64,000 nucleotides of DNA from NCBI RefSeq assembly GCF_900110465.1, contig NZ_FODV01000004.1:374187-438186 (forward strand), in the 5' to 3' direction. Below, one piece after another: positions 25,467 to 34,801 of the stretch. The position numbers and the translations under genes are program-made. Position 1 is the first letter of the stretch, and the number at the start of each line of letters is the position of its first letter. The DNA comes from Halogranum amylolyticum (GTDB taxonomy: Archaea > Halobacteriota > Halobacteria > Halobacteriales > Haloferacaceae). The notes under the pieces are model-generated. The model was not told the DNA's origin. It saw only the letters and a list, made by a program, of their open reading frames with translations, and did no database searches.

Positions 25467-27157
25467 GCACCGACACCGACGGGCGGGAGTCCGACGCCTT
25501 CCAGCAGGCCTGCGAGGAACTCGCCCGCCGCATCGTCGAGGGCGAGGTCGACCGCGACGACTTAGAGAAGGAGAAGCTCCAGGTCTGTTCGGAGTTCTCG
25601 TCGCCGAAGGTCCCCAAGAACGCCGACATCCTCGACCACGCACCACAGGCCCACCGCGACGACGTGAAGGAGGTCACGCGCCGCAAACCCGTCCGGACGG
25701 CCTCCGGCGTCTCGCCGGTCGCCATCATGACCTCGCCGCACATGTGTCCGCACGGGAAGTGTCTCTACTGTCCCGGCGGTCCGGCCTCGGAGTTCTCTTC
25801 TTCCCAATCGTACACGGGTCACGAACCCGCCGCCGCCCGCGGCGTGCAGAACGACTACGACCCCTACGGGCAGGTGACGCTCCGACTCGAACAGCTCCGA
25901 CATATCGGCCACCCCGTCGACAAGGTCGAACTCATCCTGATGGGCGGGACGATGACCGCCCGGAGCCACGACTACCAGGAGTGGTTCGTCAAGCGCGCGC
26001 TGGAGGCGCTGAACGACTACGACGTCGACAAAGAGCCCGAACCCGCAGAGGACCAGTCGTTCAAGCCCGACCCACAGGACGTCGAGTTCGAGTATCTCGA
26101 AGACGTCGTCGCCGAGAACGAGACCGCAGACATCAGAAACATCGGGACGACGTTCGAGACCAAGCCCGACTGGTGTGACCCCGAGCAGATCGACCGGATG
26201 CTCGATCTCGGTGCGACGAAAGTCGAGGTAGGTGTCCAGACGACGTATGAGCGCATCAACCGCGAGATGCACCGCGGCCACGGCAATCAGGCCTCCGTCG
26301 ACGCCAACAGACGGTTGAGAGACTCGGCGTTCAAGGTCGGCTTCCACATGATGCCCGGCCAGCCGGGGATGACGAAGGAGATGTGTGTCGAGGACTTCCG
26401 CCAGCTGTTCGAGAACTCCGATTGGCGGCCGGACTACCTCAAGATCTACCCGACGCTCGTCGTCCGCGACACGATCACCTACGACATGTGGCGGCGCGAC
26501 GAGTACGACCCGCTGACCAACGAGGACGCCATCGAGGTCGTCTCGGAAGTTATGGGGATGATCCCGAAGTACACGCGCCTCCAGCGCGTCCAGCGCGACA
26601 TTCCCGCTGACTTCATCGACGCCGGCGTCTGGAAGTCCAATCTCAGGCAGCTCGCCGAACAGCGCGCCGAAGAGAAAGGCATCGAACTCCGAGACATCCG
26701 CTCGCGCGAAGTCGGGATGAACGAAGAAGATCCCGACCCCGAGAACGTCGAACTCGACGTGATGACCTACGAGTCCGGCGGCGGGGTGGAACAGTTCATC
26801 TCCTTCGAGGACACCGAGAAGGACCTGCTGGTCGGCTTCTGTCGCCTCCGGTTCCCTTCGTACTCGCACGCCGCACCCGGCCCGGTGCAGGAGGGCGACA
26901 CCGTCCGCAGAGAGCTGAGAGACGCCGCGCTCGTCCGCGAACTCCACGTCTACGGCAGTGAGGCCGGCATCGGTACGGCCGACGGCGACTGGCAGCACAA
27001 GGGGTACGGGAAGAAGTTGTTGCGGAAAGCCGAGGAGCTCGCCGCAGACGCCGGCTTCGACAAGATCTCCGTCATCTCGGGAATCGGCGTCCGGCAGTAC
27101 TACCGCGAGAAACTGGACTACTACCAGGACGGGCCGTACGTCTCGAAACGGCTCTGA
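25463..27157 (+). CDS. elp3: Elp3-family tRNA uridine(34) acetyltransferase (radical SAM/GNAT)
   Basis: 564 residues. The radical-SAM domain has Cx4Cx2C at C95, C100, C103 (CPHGKCLYC), then ELILMGGTMTAR and GTTFETKPDWC. The C-terminal GNAT domain includes GVGT-like LHVYGSEAGIG and QHKGYGKKLLRKAEELA (acetyl-CoA site). Archaeal Elp3 acts alone to start cm5U modification of wobble uridine 34. In most Elp3 proteins the linker before REVG carries zinc-binding cysteines (CxCIRxREVG); here it reads ELRDIRSREVG with none. GTG 25463 gives the expected N-terminus. Confidence 0.92.
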   Translation: MSTDTDGRESDAFQQACEELARRIVEGEVDRDDLEKEKLQVCSEFSSPKVPKNADILDHAPQAHRDDVKEVTRRKPVRTASGVSPVAIMTSPHMCPHGKCLYCPGGPASEFSSSQSYTGHEPAAARGVQNDYDPYGQVTLRLEQLRHIGHPVDKVELILMGGTMTARSHDYQEWFVKRALEALNDYDVDKEPEPAEDQSFKPDPQDVEFEYLEDVVAENETADIRNIGTTFETKPDWCDPEQIDRMLDLGATKVEVGVQTTYERINREMHRGHGNQASVDANRRLRDSAFKVGFHMMPGQPGMTKEMCVEDFRQLFENSDWRPDYLKIYPTLVVRDTITYDMWRRDEYDPLTNEDAIEVVSEVMGMIPKYTRLQRVQRDIPADFIDAGVWKSNLRQLAEQRAEEKGIELRDIRSREVGMNEEDPDPENVELDVMTYESGGGVEQFISFEDTEKDLLVGFCRLRFPSYSHAAPGPVQEGDTVRRELRDAALVRELHVYGSEAGIGTADGDWQHKGYGKKLLRKAEELAADAGFDKISVISGIGVRQYYREKLDYYQDGPYVSKRL

Positions 27158-27558
27158 GCGAAGTCAGCGGGGAGAATCGGACGTTTCAACGGTCACATGG
27201 GGCTCGATGGCGACGACAGAGCGCTTCGAGTGTCTTCGTACTACCCTGTTCAGCGTCGCCGACGAGAGATTCCCCGTGCCGACCGGGCAGGGAGACACGG
27301 GGAGTGTCGCGGGGGAAACGGAATGTGTCAGGCACGGGTCGGAGTCCCTCTCCACACCGTTCCCCGTACCACCGTTCGCGCCCTCGGACAGTGTCGATTG
27401 CGGGCGTGGGCGCGACGATCGCACGACCGTCGAGCGAGCGCGCCGAGCGGTGCTGTTCGCTGACGCAGTAATACTGTACCGCGAGCGACCGCAGGGAGCG
27501 AACGCAGCGCAAAAGGTCGAACGACACGTCTTTTCCGTCACCGCCTGAAATCCGGGGT
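27158..27558. other. 401-base gap without a convincing gene
   Basis: No frame in this stretch has haloarchaeal coding quality. It contains several potential pairings: GGGGAA-A-CGG (27313-27322) with CCGTTCCCC (27358-27366), CCCGTGCC (27274-27281) with GGCACGGG (27331-27338), and GACAC/GTGTC around 27294-27308. A GCGAGCGACCGCAGGGAGCG motif at 27481, common in haloarchaeal gaps, precedes rqcH by about 60 bases. It could be a structured RNA or decayed DNA; I cannot decide. Confidence 0.4.
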
Positions 27559-29676
27559 ATGGAACCGAAGCAGGAGCTTTCGAGCATCGACCTCGCCGCC
27601 CTCGTCACCGAGTTGGGGCGTTACGAGGGTGCGAAGGTCGACAAGGCGTATCTCTACGGTGATGACCTCCTGCGGCTGAAGATGCGGGACTTCGACCGTG
27701 GTCGAGTCGATCTCTTCGTCGAAGTCGGCGACATCAAACGCGCCCACACCGTCGCCCCGGAGCACGTTCCGGACGCACCGGGTCGCCCACCGAACTTCGC
27801 GATGATGCTCCGTAACCGTCTCAACGGGGCGGATTTCGCGGGGGTCGAACAGTACGAGTTCGACCGCATCCTCGTGTTCAAGTTCGAACGTGGCGACGAA
27901 GACACCGAGATCGTCGCCGAGCTGTTCGGCGAGGGGAACATCGCCGTCCTCGACGAGAACCGCGAGGTGGTGAGCAGTCTCGAGACTGTCCGACTGAAGT
28001 CGCGGACGGTCGCCCCCGGGTCGCAGTACGAGTTCCCCCAGTCGCGAATCAACCCGCTCGACGTCTCCTACGAGGCGTTAGAGCACAAGATGAACGAGTC
28101 GGACACCGACGTCGTGCGGACGCTGGCGACGCAGCTGAACCTCGGCGGCCTCTACGCCGAAGAGCTCTGCACCCGCGCTGGCGTCGAGAAGACGCTGGAC
28201 ATCGCCGAGGTGGGCGAAGAGGAGTACAGGAAGCTCTACGACGCCATCGAACGACTCAAAGAGCCACTGCAGACCGGCGAGTTCGAGCCCCGCGTCTACG
28301 AGGAAGAGGACCGCGTCGTCGACGTGACGCCGTTCCCGCTGAAGGAGTACGAGGAGTTGGACGCCGTCGCCTTCGACTCGTTCAACGCCGCGCTCGACGA
28401 CTACTTCTACCGGCTCGACCTGAGCGACAAAGCCGAGAAGGGCGGCGGTGGGGCCGAGGCCAACCGTCCGGACTTCGAGGAGGAGATCGAGAAACAGAAA
28501 CGCATCATCCAACAGCAGGAGGGTGCCATCGAGGGGTTCGACGAGCAAGCCCAGGAGGAACGGAAGAAGGCGGAACTGCTGTACGCTAACTACGAGCTCG
28601 CCGATGAGGTGCTCTCGACCGTCCGCGGTGCTCGTGACGAGAACGTTCCGTGGAGCGACATCGCCGACACGCTCGCCGAGGGCGCAGAGCAGGGGATCCC
28701 CGCCGCCCAGGCCGTCGAAGACGTCGACGGGTCGACTGGCATGGTGACGATCACCATCGACGGCCAGCGCATCGAACTCGACGTGTCGATGGGCGTCGAG
28801 AAGAACGCCGACCGCATCTACACCGAGGCCAAGCGCGTCGAGGAGAAGAAGGAGGGCGCACTCGAGGCCATCGAGAACACTCGCGAGAAGTTGGCCGCGT
28901 TGGAGAAACGCCGCGAGGAGTGGGAGTCCGACGACGACGAGGAGGAAACGGACGACGACGAAGAGCGAGCCGACGTCGACTGGCTCTCGAAGCAGTCGAT
29001 CCCGATCCGCCAGCAGGACATGTGGTACGACCGGTTCCGCTGGTTCGAGACATCCGACGGCTTCCTCGTCATCGGCGGCCGCAACGCCGACCAGAACGAG
29101 GAGATCGTCAAGAAATACCTCAACAAACACGACCTCTTCTTCCACACGCAGGCACACGGAGGGCCGGTGACGGTGCTGAAGGCCACCGGACCGTCGGAAC
29201 CCGCCCGCGACGTCGATATCCCCGAGCGGAGTCGCGAGGAGGCCGCCCAGTTCGCCGTCGCGTACTCCTCGATCTGGAAGGAGGGGCGGTTCGCCGACGA
29301 CGCGTACATGGTGAGCGCCGACCAGGTGTCGAAGACGCCCGAGAGCGGCGAGTACGTCGAGAAGGGGTCGTTCGTGATCCGCGGCGACCGGACCTACTAC
29401 GACGACGTCGCCGCGGAGGTAGCAGTCGGGATCCGCTGTGAACCCGACACCCGCGTCGTCGGGGGGCCGCCGTCGGCCATCGAAGATGACACGGCGACGA
29501 GCGTCCGTCTACAGCCCGGTCGCTACGCCCAGAACGACATGGCGAAGATGCTCTACCGGAAGTTCCGCGAGCGGTTCACCGACCAGTCGTTCGTCCGGAA
29601 GGTCGCCAGCGCGGACAAGATCCAGGAGTTCCTCCCGTCGGGCGGGAGCGGCGTCGTCGACGGCGACGGCAACTGA
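27559..29676 (+). CDS. rqcH: Ribosome quality-control protein RqcH (NFACT family)
   Basis: 705 residues. The N-terminal NFACT-N domain includes RPPNFAMMLRNRL and FDRILVFKF; D102-R103 match the Asp-Arg pair needed for peptide tailing in bacterial RqcH. Helix-hairpin-helix and coiled-coil parts follow (about 230-470), then an NFACT-R domain near residues 510-600 (FRWFETSDGFLVIGGRNADQNE, HTQAHGGPVTVLK, split here). It binds 50S subunits blocked by peptidyl-tRNA and marks the stalled chain. Pelota, which splits stalled ribosomes, is encoded 3 kb downstream. A folded element begins at its stop codon. Confidence 0.93.
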   Translation: MEPKQELSSIDLAALVTELGRYEGAKVDKAYLYGDDLLRLKMRDFDRGRVDLFVEVGDIKRAHTVAPEHVPDAPGRPPNFAMMLRNRLNGADFAGVEQYEFDRILVFKFERGDEDTEIVAELFGEGNIAVLDENREVVSSLETVRLKSRTVAPGSQYEFPQSRINPLDVSYEALEHKMNESDTDVVRTLATQLNLGGLYAEELCTRAGVEKTLDIAEVGEEEYRKLYDAIERLKEPLQTGEFEPRVYEEEDRVVDVTPFPLKEYEELDAVAFDSFNAALDDYFYRLDLSDKAEKGGGGAEANRPDFEEEIEKQKRIIQQQEGAIEGFDEQAQEERKKAELLYANYELADEVLSTVRGARDENVPWSDIADTLAEGAEQGIPAAQAVEDVDGSTGMVTITIDGQRIELDVSMGVEKNADRIYTEAKRVEEKKEGALEAIENTREKLAALEKRREEWESDDDEEETDDDEERADVDWLSKQSIPIRQQDMWYDRFRWFETSDGFLVIGGRNADQNEEIVKKYLNKHDLFFHTQAHGGPVTVLKATGPSEPARDVDIPERSREEAAQFAVAYSSIWKEGRFADDAYMVSADQVSKTPESGEYVEKGSFVIRGDRTYYDDVAAEVAVGIRCEPDTRVVGGPPSAIEDDTATSVRLQPGRYAQNDMAKMLYRKFRERFTDQSFVRKVASADKIQEFLPSGGSGVVDGDGN

Positions 29677-29777
29677 TAGGGATTATCGTCGGAGTTCATA
29701 GATCCCGCATCCGGGAACCGATTCACATGAGTCGTGAGGCTAAACGTAGGGCTGCGGTTGGCTCCGATAATCCCTAT
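29676..29777 (+). other. Inverted-repeat element, possible folded RNA in the rqcH 3' end
   Basis: ATAGGGATTATCG plus GGAG (29676-29694, with a 2-3 base insertion) pairs with CTCCGATAATCCCTAT (29762-29777), giving about 16 base pairs closing a 102-base element. Inside, TCCCG/CGGGA (29703-29707/29712-29716) makes a hairpin and AACCG/CGGTT (29716-29720/29755-29759) can make a third stem, so a three-way junction is possible. Another hairpin, CGTCGG/CCGACG (29781-29786/29801-29806), follows. The element starts at the last base of the rqcH stop codon. Confidence 0.5.
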
Positions 29778-29921
29778 GAGCGTCGGACCGGGACGAGAGG
29801 CCGACGTTCGCCGCAGTTCTATCGTCGAGTAGATAATTCTCGAGAAACGCTTATCGCTCTCTCCGTCCTATCTGATGGATGAGAATTGGTGAGTCGAGAG
29901 ACCGCCGTTCTCGATTTAACC

Positions 29922-30626
29922 ATGATTACAGAATCAATCGACTACCTCCGAAACGACGACGATTGGGTGAAGACCCTCCTCATCGGCGGTGTACTGAGCC
30001 TACTGAGTGCGCTCGTGATCCCGACGTTCTTCGTCATCGGGTACATACTTCGCGTCCTCCGCGGGACGATGCGGGGCGACGAGACACCGCCCGTCTTCGA
30101 CGACTGGGGTGACCTCGCCGTCGACGGCCTGAAAGGGTTCGTCGTCGGCTTCGTGTACTTCCTCGTCCCCGGGGTCGTCGTCGCCGTCGCCGTCTTCCTC
30201 GGTGTCGCCGGCGCGGTCGCCGGCGGCGGTTCGGACACGGCCGGCCTGTTCGGCGGCCTCGTGGCGCTCGTCGGCGCACTCGTCGGGTTCGTCCTGATGC
30301 TCTTCGCGGCGTACATCACGCCCGCGGCGCTGGCCAACTACGCGGAGACGGACCGACTCGGCGCGGCGTTCTCGTACGGCGACCTGAAGCCGGTGTTGTT
30401 CAACGGGACGTACGCGACGGCGTGGCTCTACGCGTTCGCCGTCTTCCTCGTCGCCGGTATCGTCTCTGGCCTGCTCGGTGCGACCGGCGTCGGAGCGATC
30501 CTGAGCGCGTTCATCACGTTCTACGCCCTCGTCGCGGCGTACTACATCGTCGGCACCGCCTGGGGCGAGCTCCACCCCGTCGCGATGCGCGACGAGGAGA
30601 CGACGGACGAGCGCGCGACGATCTGA
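29922..30626 (+). CDS. DUF4013 membrane protein 1
   Basis: About 234 residues (MITESIDYLRNDDDWVKTLL). The N-terminal block DDDWVKTLLIGGVLSLLSAL, GYILRVLRG and PPVFDDWGDLAVDGLKGF is the DUF4013 signature, followed by about five hydrophobic segments. It is an integral membrane protein of unknown function. It is the first of three paralogues in a row, all on the plus strand. I prefer ATG 29922 to an in-frame start at 29886, since it begins at the conserved block. Confidence 0.82.
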   Translation: MITESIDYLRNDDDWVKTLLIGGVLSLLSALVIPTFFVIGYILRVLRGTMRGDETPPVFDDWGDLAVDGLKGFVVGFVYFLVPGVVVAVAVFLGVAGAVAGGGSDTAGLFGGLVALVGALVGFVLMLFAAYITPAALANYAETDRLGAAFSYGDLKPVLFNGTYATAWLYAFAVFLVAGIVSGLLGATGVGAILSAFITFYALVAAYYIVGTAWGELHPVAMRDEETTDERATI

Positions 30627-30770
30627 GCAGACCGGACCGAAGTCACAGTTTTTGGCAGTGTCGACCCACAGAAGCGGTAGCTACCCCGCTCTCGCCGCCG
30701 CTTTCGACCCATCGGCGCGGCCACCGTACCGAGACACCGTTATGTGCCCACCCCCCGACCACTCGACCAG

Positions 30771-31751
30771 ATGTTCCGGGAGGCGCTGTCGGCACCGACG
30801 CGGACGGACGACGCGGTGACGACGCTGTTCATGGGTGGGTTTCTCGTGTTGGTGGCGACGGTGGTGCCGCTGGCGTGGCTCTTCGCGGTCGCCTCGCCGC
30901 TCGTTTTCCTGCTCTTGGTTCCGCTCGTCGTCTTCCCGCCGCTCGTCCTCCGCGGGTACTACGTCCGGACCGTCCGAGTCGGTTTGCGCGACGGCGACGC
31001 GACGCCGTCGTTCGTCCGCTGGGGGGCGCTCGTCCGCGACGGCGCGAAGTCCGCGCTGTTGAGCGCGGGCTACCTCCTGCCGTTCGTCGTCCTCGTCGGC
31101 GGCTCCGTCGGCCTCGCGGCGCTGCTCGCGTCGAACGTCGTCGCGCCCAACTCGCCCGTCGGCGTCGTAGCGGCGCTCGGCGTCGTTCTCTGTGGATTCG
31201 GAACGCTCGGGTACGGCGCCGCCTACCTCTACGTCCGCCCGGCGGCGCTCGCCGTCTTCGCCGCCAGCGGACGACTCCGCGACGGGTTCGCCCTCCGCCG
31301 CGTGTTCGGCGTCGCCCGGCGCCGTCGCTACGCCGGTGGCTGGCTCCGCGCGGTGACGGTGCTCACCGTCGGCCTCGTCGTCGCCGCACCGACGACGCTC
31401 GCCGTGGTCGGCGTGTTCGTCGCCTTCTACGCGCGTGTCCTCGCACATCTCCTGTACGGCCGCGGTGCCGCCTCCGCTCTCGACGTGACCGACGACGACG
31501 AAGACAACCGGGTCGTCGCGGTCGCGCTCGACGACCGCCCGAGCGAGGTGTCGCCGGCAGTCCAGACGGGTCGGACGGTTGGGCCCGCCGGATGCAGCGA
31601 GCGAGGGCACCTCACCTCGGCAACGGTCGAGGTGGACGGTGGGGACGGCGACGGGTCGCCTCCGGCGGAGACCGAGACGGGCGTCGATCACGAGACCGAC
31701 CCGTTCGTCTGGGGTGACGACCGGCGACACGAACCGTGCGTTCGAGAGTAG
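30771..31751 (+). CDS. DUF4013-like membrane protein 2, with acidic cytoplasmic-type tail
   Basis: 326 residues. The pattern DDAVTTLFMGGFLVLVATVV, LRGYYVRTVRVGLRDGDATP and SFVRWGALVRDGAKS aligns by eye with the two neighbours, so this is a divergent DUF4013 paralogue. Residues about 235-326 are a hydrophilic acidic tail missing in the other two. The ATG at 30771 lies about 28 bases after a CCGTTATGTG box. The 144-base gap before it and the 75-base gap after it suggest separate promoters. Confidence 0.78.
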   Translation: MFREALSAPTRTDDAVTTLFMGGFLVLVATVVPLAWLFAVASPLVFLLLVPLVVFPPLVLRGYYVRTVRVGLRDGDATPSFVRWGALVRDGAKSALLSAGYLLPFVVLVGGSVGLAALLASNVVAPNSPVGVVAALGVVLCGFGTLGYGAAYLYVRPAALAVFAASGRLRDGFALRRVFGVARRRRYAGGWLRAVTVLTVGLVVAAPTTLAVVGVFVAFYARVLAHLLYGRGAASALDVTDDDEDNRVVAVALDDRPSEVSPAVQTGRTVGPAGCSERGHLTSATVEVDGGDGDGSPPAETETGVDHETDPFVWGDDRRHEPCVRE

Positions 31752-31826
31752 CGAGCCCCAGAGTTGTACCGACGAACCGACGATACGCACGGAAATCCTT
31801 TTGATTGCGACGGATGAGGAACTTGT

Positions 31827-32486
31827 ATGATAGGTGATGCACTGTCGTTCCCGCGGACCGGTGACGACTGGATTCCAACGCTCGTCATCGGCGGTGTGCT
31901 GAGTCTCCTCAGTTTCCTCGTCGTCCCCGTGTTCGTTCTACAGGGGTACTTCGTTCGCGTCCTGCGTGCTGCGGTCGACGGCGAGACCGAGGTCCCGTCG
32001 TTCACCGACTGGGGAACACTGCTCGTCGACGGCCTGAAACTGTTCGTCGTCAACGTCGCGTACTCGCTGATTCTCGCCGTCCCGTACTTCTCGTTGCTCT
32101 TCGCTCTCGGATTCAGTGGCGACGGCGGAGGTGGTGCGCTCGTCCTCGTCCTCGGTCTCGTGGTGTTCGTGCTGGCGCTCGTCGTCGGCTACTTCGTCCC
32201 CGCGGCGTCCGCCAACTTCGCCCTCGAAGGCGAGCTCGGTGCTGCGTTCGACTTCGGGACGATCAAGTCCGCCACCTTCACGAGCGACTACGCCGTCGCG
32301 TGGTTGCTCGCTCTCGTCGTCGGGTTCGTCGGCGGGGCCGTCGGAGCGGCGCTGAGTTTCCTGCTCGTCGGTATCTTCGTCCTGTTCTACGTGCAGGTCG
32401 CCGTCTACTACCTGTTCGGCCGCGGATTCGCGAAGGGAATCGGTCGGCGAGGCGACGACGCAGCGACGACAGCCACGACGGTCTGA
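31827..32486 (+). CDS. DUF4013 membrane protein 3
   Basis: 219 residues starting MIGDALSFPRTGDDWIPTLV. It is closely similar to protein 1: DDWIPTLVIGGVLSLLSFLV, GYFVRVLRAAVDGETEVPSF and DWGTLLVDGLKLFVV. There are about six hydrophobic segments and no catalytic motif. A CCTTTTGATTG box is about 30 bases upstream, suggesting its own promoter. The next gene is pelA. Confidence 0.82.
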   Translation: MIGDALSFPRTGDDWIPTLVIGGVLSLLSFLVVPVFVLQGYFVRVLRAAVDGETEVPSFTDWGTLLVDGLKLFVVNVAYSLILAVPYFSLLFALGFSGDGGGGALVLVLGLVVFVLALVVGYFVPAASANFALEGELGAAFDFGTIKSATFTSDYAVAWLLALVVGFVGGAVGAALSFLLVGIFVLFYVQVAVYYLFGRGFAKGIGRRGDDAATTATTV

Positions 32487-32531
32487 GACGAGAAGGCAAG
32501 GGTTGTTAGCCCGCGGGTCGTCTGCTCGGCC

Positions 32532-33599
32532 ATGCGAATCGTAAGCCGTGGTCGCGGCGAGGAGGGGCGCGAGCGGATGACGCTCGTCCCCGAGAACGTC
32601 GACGACCTCTGGCATCTCTCCTACGTGCTCGAACCGGGAGACCTCGTCTCCGGCGACACGACACGCCGCATCCAGCGCGACGACGACCAGATGCGCGACA
32701 CCGGCGGCGAGCGCGAACATCTCCACGTCACCCTCGAAGTCGAGGACGTCGAGTTCGCCCGCTTCGCCAACCGGCTGCGCGTCGGCGGCGTCATCGTCGG
32801 CTGTTCCCGCGAGGACCAGCTCGGTCACCACCACACCATCAACGTCGAAGAGCGCAACGAGTTCACCATCGAGAAACACTTCAAGAAAGACCAGAAGGAC
32901 AGGTTGGAGGAGGCCGAACAGGCCTCCGAGAACCCCGACGTGGCCATCGCAACCGTCGAGGAGGGGGCGGCCTACATCCACACCGTCCAGCAGTACGGGA
33001 CGAAGGAGTACGGCTCGTTCACCCGTCCGACCGGCAAGGGCGAGTACGCCCGTCCTCGCTCGGAGCTGTTCGCCGAACTCGGGAGCGCGCTCTCGCATCT
33101 CGACGTCGACGCCGTCATCCTCGCGGGACCGGGGTTCACGAAGCAGGACGCCCGCGACTACGTCGAGGAGAACTATCCGGAGGTCGCAGAGAAGCTGACC
33201 GTCGTCGACACCTCCGGCGTCGGCGACCGCGGCGTCCACGAGGTACTGAAGCGCGGCGCAGTCGACGAGGTGCAGACGCAGACGCGCATCTCGAAGGAGG
33301 CAGAACTCATCGACGAACTGATGGAGAACATCGCGCAGGGGGCGAAGGCGGCCTACGGCATCGAACAGGTCGCCGAGGCCGCGGAGTTCGGGGCCGTCGA
33401 GACGCTGCTCGTTCTCGACGAACGCCTCCGCGACGAGCGACAGGGCCGCGGCGACTGGGACGTCGACGTCAACGACGTCATCGAGTCGGTCGAACAGAAA
33501 GGTGGCGACGTCACCGTCTTCTCCGCGGAGTTCGCCCCCGGCGAGCAGTTGAAGAACCTCGGCGGCATCGCGGCGATCCTCCGCTATCGGATGCAGTGA
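32532..33599 (+). CDS. pelA: mRNA surveillance protein Pelota
   Basis: 355 residues with the three eRF1-like domains: the N-terminal Sm-like domain ([33 protein letters not shown]), a central domain (about 130-260) lacking the GGQ of release factors, and the C-terminal domain ([26 protein letters not shown]). Archaeal Pelota, with aRF1-like GTPase partners and ABCE1, dissociates ribosomes stalled on mRNA. Its closeness to rqcH fits joint roles in ribosome rescue. Confidence 0.94.
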   Translation: MRIVSRGRGEEGRERMTLVPENVDDLWHLSYVLEPGDLVSGDTTRRIQRDDDQMRDTGGEREHLHVTLEVEDVEFARFANRLRVGGVIVGCSREDQLGHHHTINVEERNEFTIEKHFKKDQKDRLEEAEQASENPDVAIATVEEGAAYIHTVQQYGTKEYGSFTRPTGKGEYARPRSELFAELGSALSHLDVDAVILAGPGFTKQDARDYVEENYPEVAEKLTVVDTSGVGDRGVHEVLKRGAVDEVQTQTRISKEAELIDELMENIAQGAKAAYGIEQVAEAAEFGAVETLLVLDERLRDERQGRGDWDVDVNDVIESVEQKGGDVTVFSAEFAPGEQLKNLGGIAAILRYRMQ

Positions 33600-33663
33600 T
33601 CCGTTCCGAGACGGGACACACGTCGGGACAACCGTTTACTCGCTCGTCCCCTAGTGACACGAC

Positions 33664-34101
33664 GTGTCGGAGTCGCCGAACCGCACGCTGAACGCCCGCT
33701 TCGAGCGATGGCTGGACTACGTCTTCTTCGCACTCCTGGAGGTGTGTGTGCTGTCGCTTCCGACACTCGCCGTCCTGACCACCGCCCCGGACCAGGACGC
33801 CGTCTCGCTCTCCGCGTTGACGGCGATGGCCGCCGCGACGGTCGGTGTCGGGACGTTCCGCGGGAAGTACGTCGACGTCGGCGAGTGGCCCGAGCCGAGC
33901 GACTTCGTGTCGATGCCGTTCCGGTCGGCGTACTACGGGCTCGCCATCGGCGGCGGGACGTGGCTCGGCGTCGTCGCGCGCACCGCCGCCGGACGGTGGT
34001 GGGTTGGCGTGGGTGTCACGCTCCTCGTCGTCGTCGCGTCGCTCGGGGCGTTTCCGCGCCTCGTCCGGCGACTCCAGTCGCTCGCTCGGTGGCAACCGTG
34101 A
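33664..34101 (+). CDS. Small membrane protein of unknown function
   Basis: 145 residues from a GTG start (SESPNRTLNARFERWLDYVF). There are about four hydrophobic segments, one near residues 18-40, two in the middle and one near 115-132, with a basic C-terminus (RLVRRLQSLARW). A CCGTTTACTCG box lies about 30 bases upstream. I recognise no family. It converges on mptE with a 19-base gap. Confidence 0.75.
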   Translation: MSESPNRTLNARFERWLDYVFFALLEVCVLSLPTLAVLTTAPDQDAVSLSALTAMAAATVGVGTFRGKYVDVGEWPEPSDFVSMPFRSAYYGLAIGGGTWLGVVARTAAGRWWVGVGVTLLVVVASLGAFPRLVRRLQSLARWQP

Positions 34102-34120
34102 GAGCGTCGCCGAACCGAGT

Positions 34121-34801
34121 TCACCGGACCGGCCGGATGCTCTCCCGCTGCCCGTCGAGCACCGTGAACTCCTCGTCGCGGCGAACCTCCAGCCACCGGA
34201 GCAGTCGCTCGGCCCACTGCAGTTTCCTCGCCTTCACGTCGTCGACATCCGGGTCGTCGAAGTCCCAGCCGAGAAAGACCAATTCGCCGGCGCCGAACTC
34301 GTCGGCGATGAAGGCCGCCCGGTCGCCGTCGGTGAACCCGCCGTAGTCGACGACGGGCCCGACGGGGGCGGCCTGCGTCGTCGCGAGCACGTGCTCGCGG
34401 TCGAACTTCGGTACCCACTCGCGGACGGCGGGGACGTTGTCGCCGTGGGCGTGGGCGGCGACGGGGACGCCCTCGCGAGTCAACGCGACGGCCGTCTCGG
34501 GGTTCTTGTCGAGGTCGGTCACCATCAGATCGACCGAGATGTCGGCGTCGCGGAGGACGTCCGTCGCCGTCGACGCCGCGAAGACGACGTCGGCGGCGGC
34601 GGCGACGTCCAGTTCGGCGGCGAGCGAGGGACCGGCACCCGCGATCGCGACGGTCGAGTCGGTGACGTCGGCAAAGCGTTCAGTGTCGAACGGGACGGCG
34701 AACTCTGCGAGCACGTCGCGGGCACGCTCGTCGGCCTCGCGTCCGAAGCCGAAGTCGGCCAGAATCGCCTCGTAGACGGGTTCCCAGTCGTCGAAGTTCA
34801 T
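34121..34801 (-). CDS. mptE: 6-hydroxymethyl-7,8-dihydropterin diphosphokinase, MptE-type
   Basis: 226 residues. IAGAGPSLAAEL (a Rossmann-like glycine loop), DLMVTDLDKNPE and HAHGDNVPAVREWVPKF are signatures of the archaeal MptE/DUF115 family. The family makes 6-hydroxymethylpterin diphosphate from the alcohol and ATP, replacing bacterial FolK. The product is the substrate of dihydropteroate synthase, and folP lies just upstream on the same strand, which strongly supports the call. A 135-base gap separates them. Confidence 0.92.
   Translation of the reverse strand: MNFDDWEPVYEAILADFGFGREADERARDVLAEFAVPFDTERFADVTDSTVAIAGAGPSLAAELDVAAAADVVFAASTATDVLRDADISVDLMVTDLDKNPETAVALTREGVPVAAHAHGDNVPAVREWVPKFDREHVLATTQAAPVGPVVDYGGFTDGDRAAFIADEFGAGELVFLGWDFDDPDVDDVKARKLQWAERLLRWLEVRRDEEFTVLDGQRESIRPVR

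Noticed and set aside
27481..27515. GCGAGCGACCGCAGGGAGCGAACGCAGCGC as a possible attachment site or origin element
   Set aside because: This style of short GC-rich repeat is common in haloarchaeal gaps; there is no integrase, tRNA or origin gene nearby.
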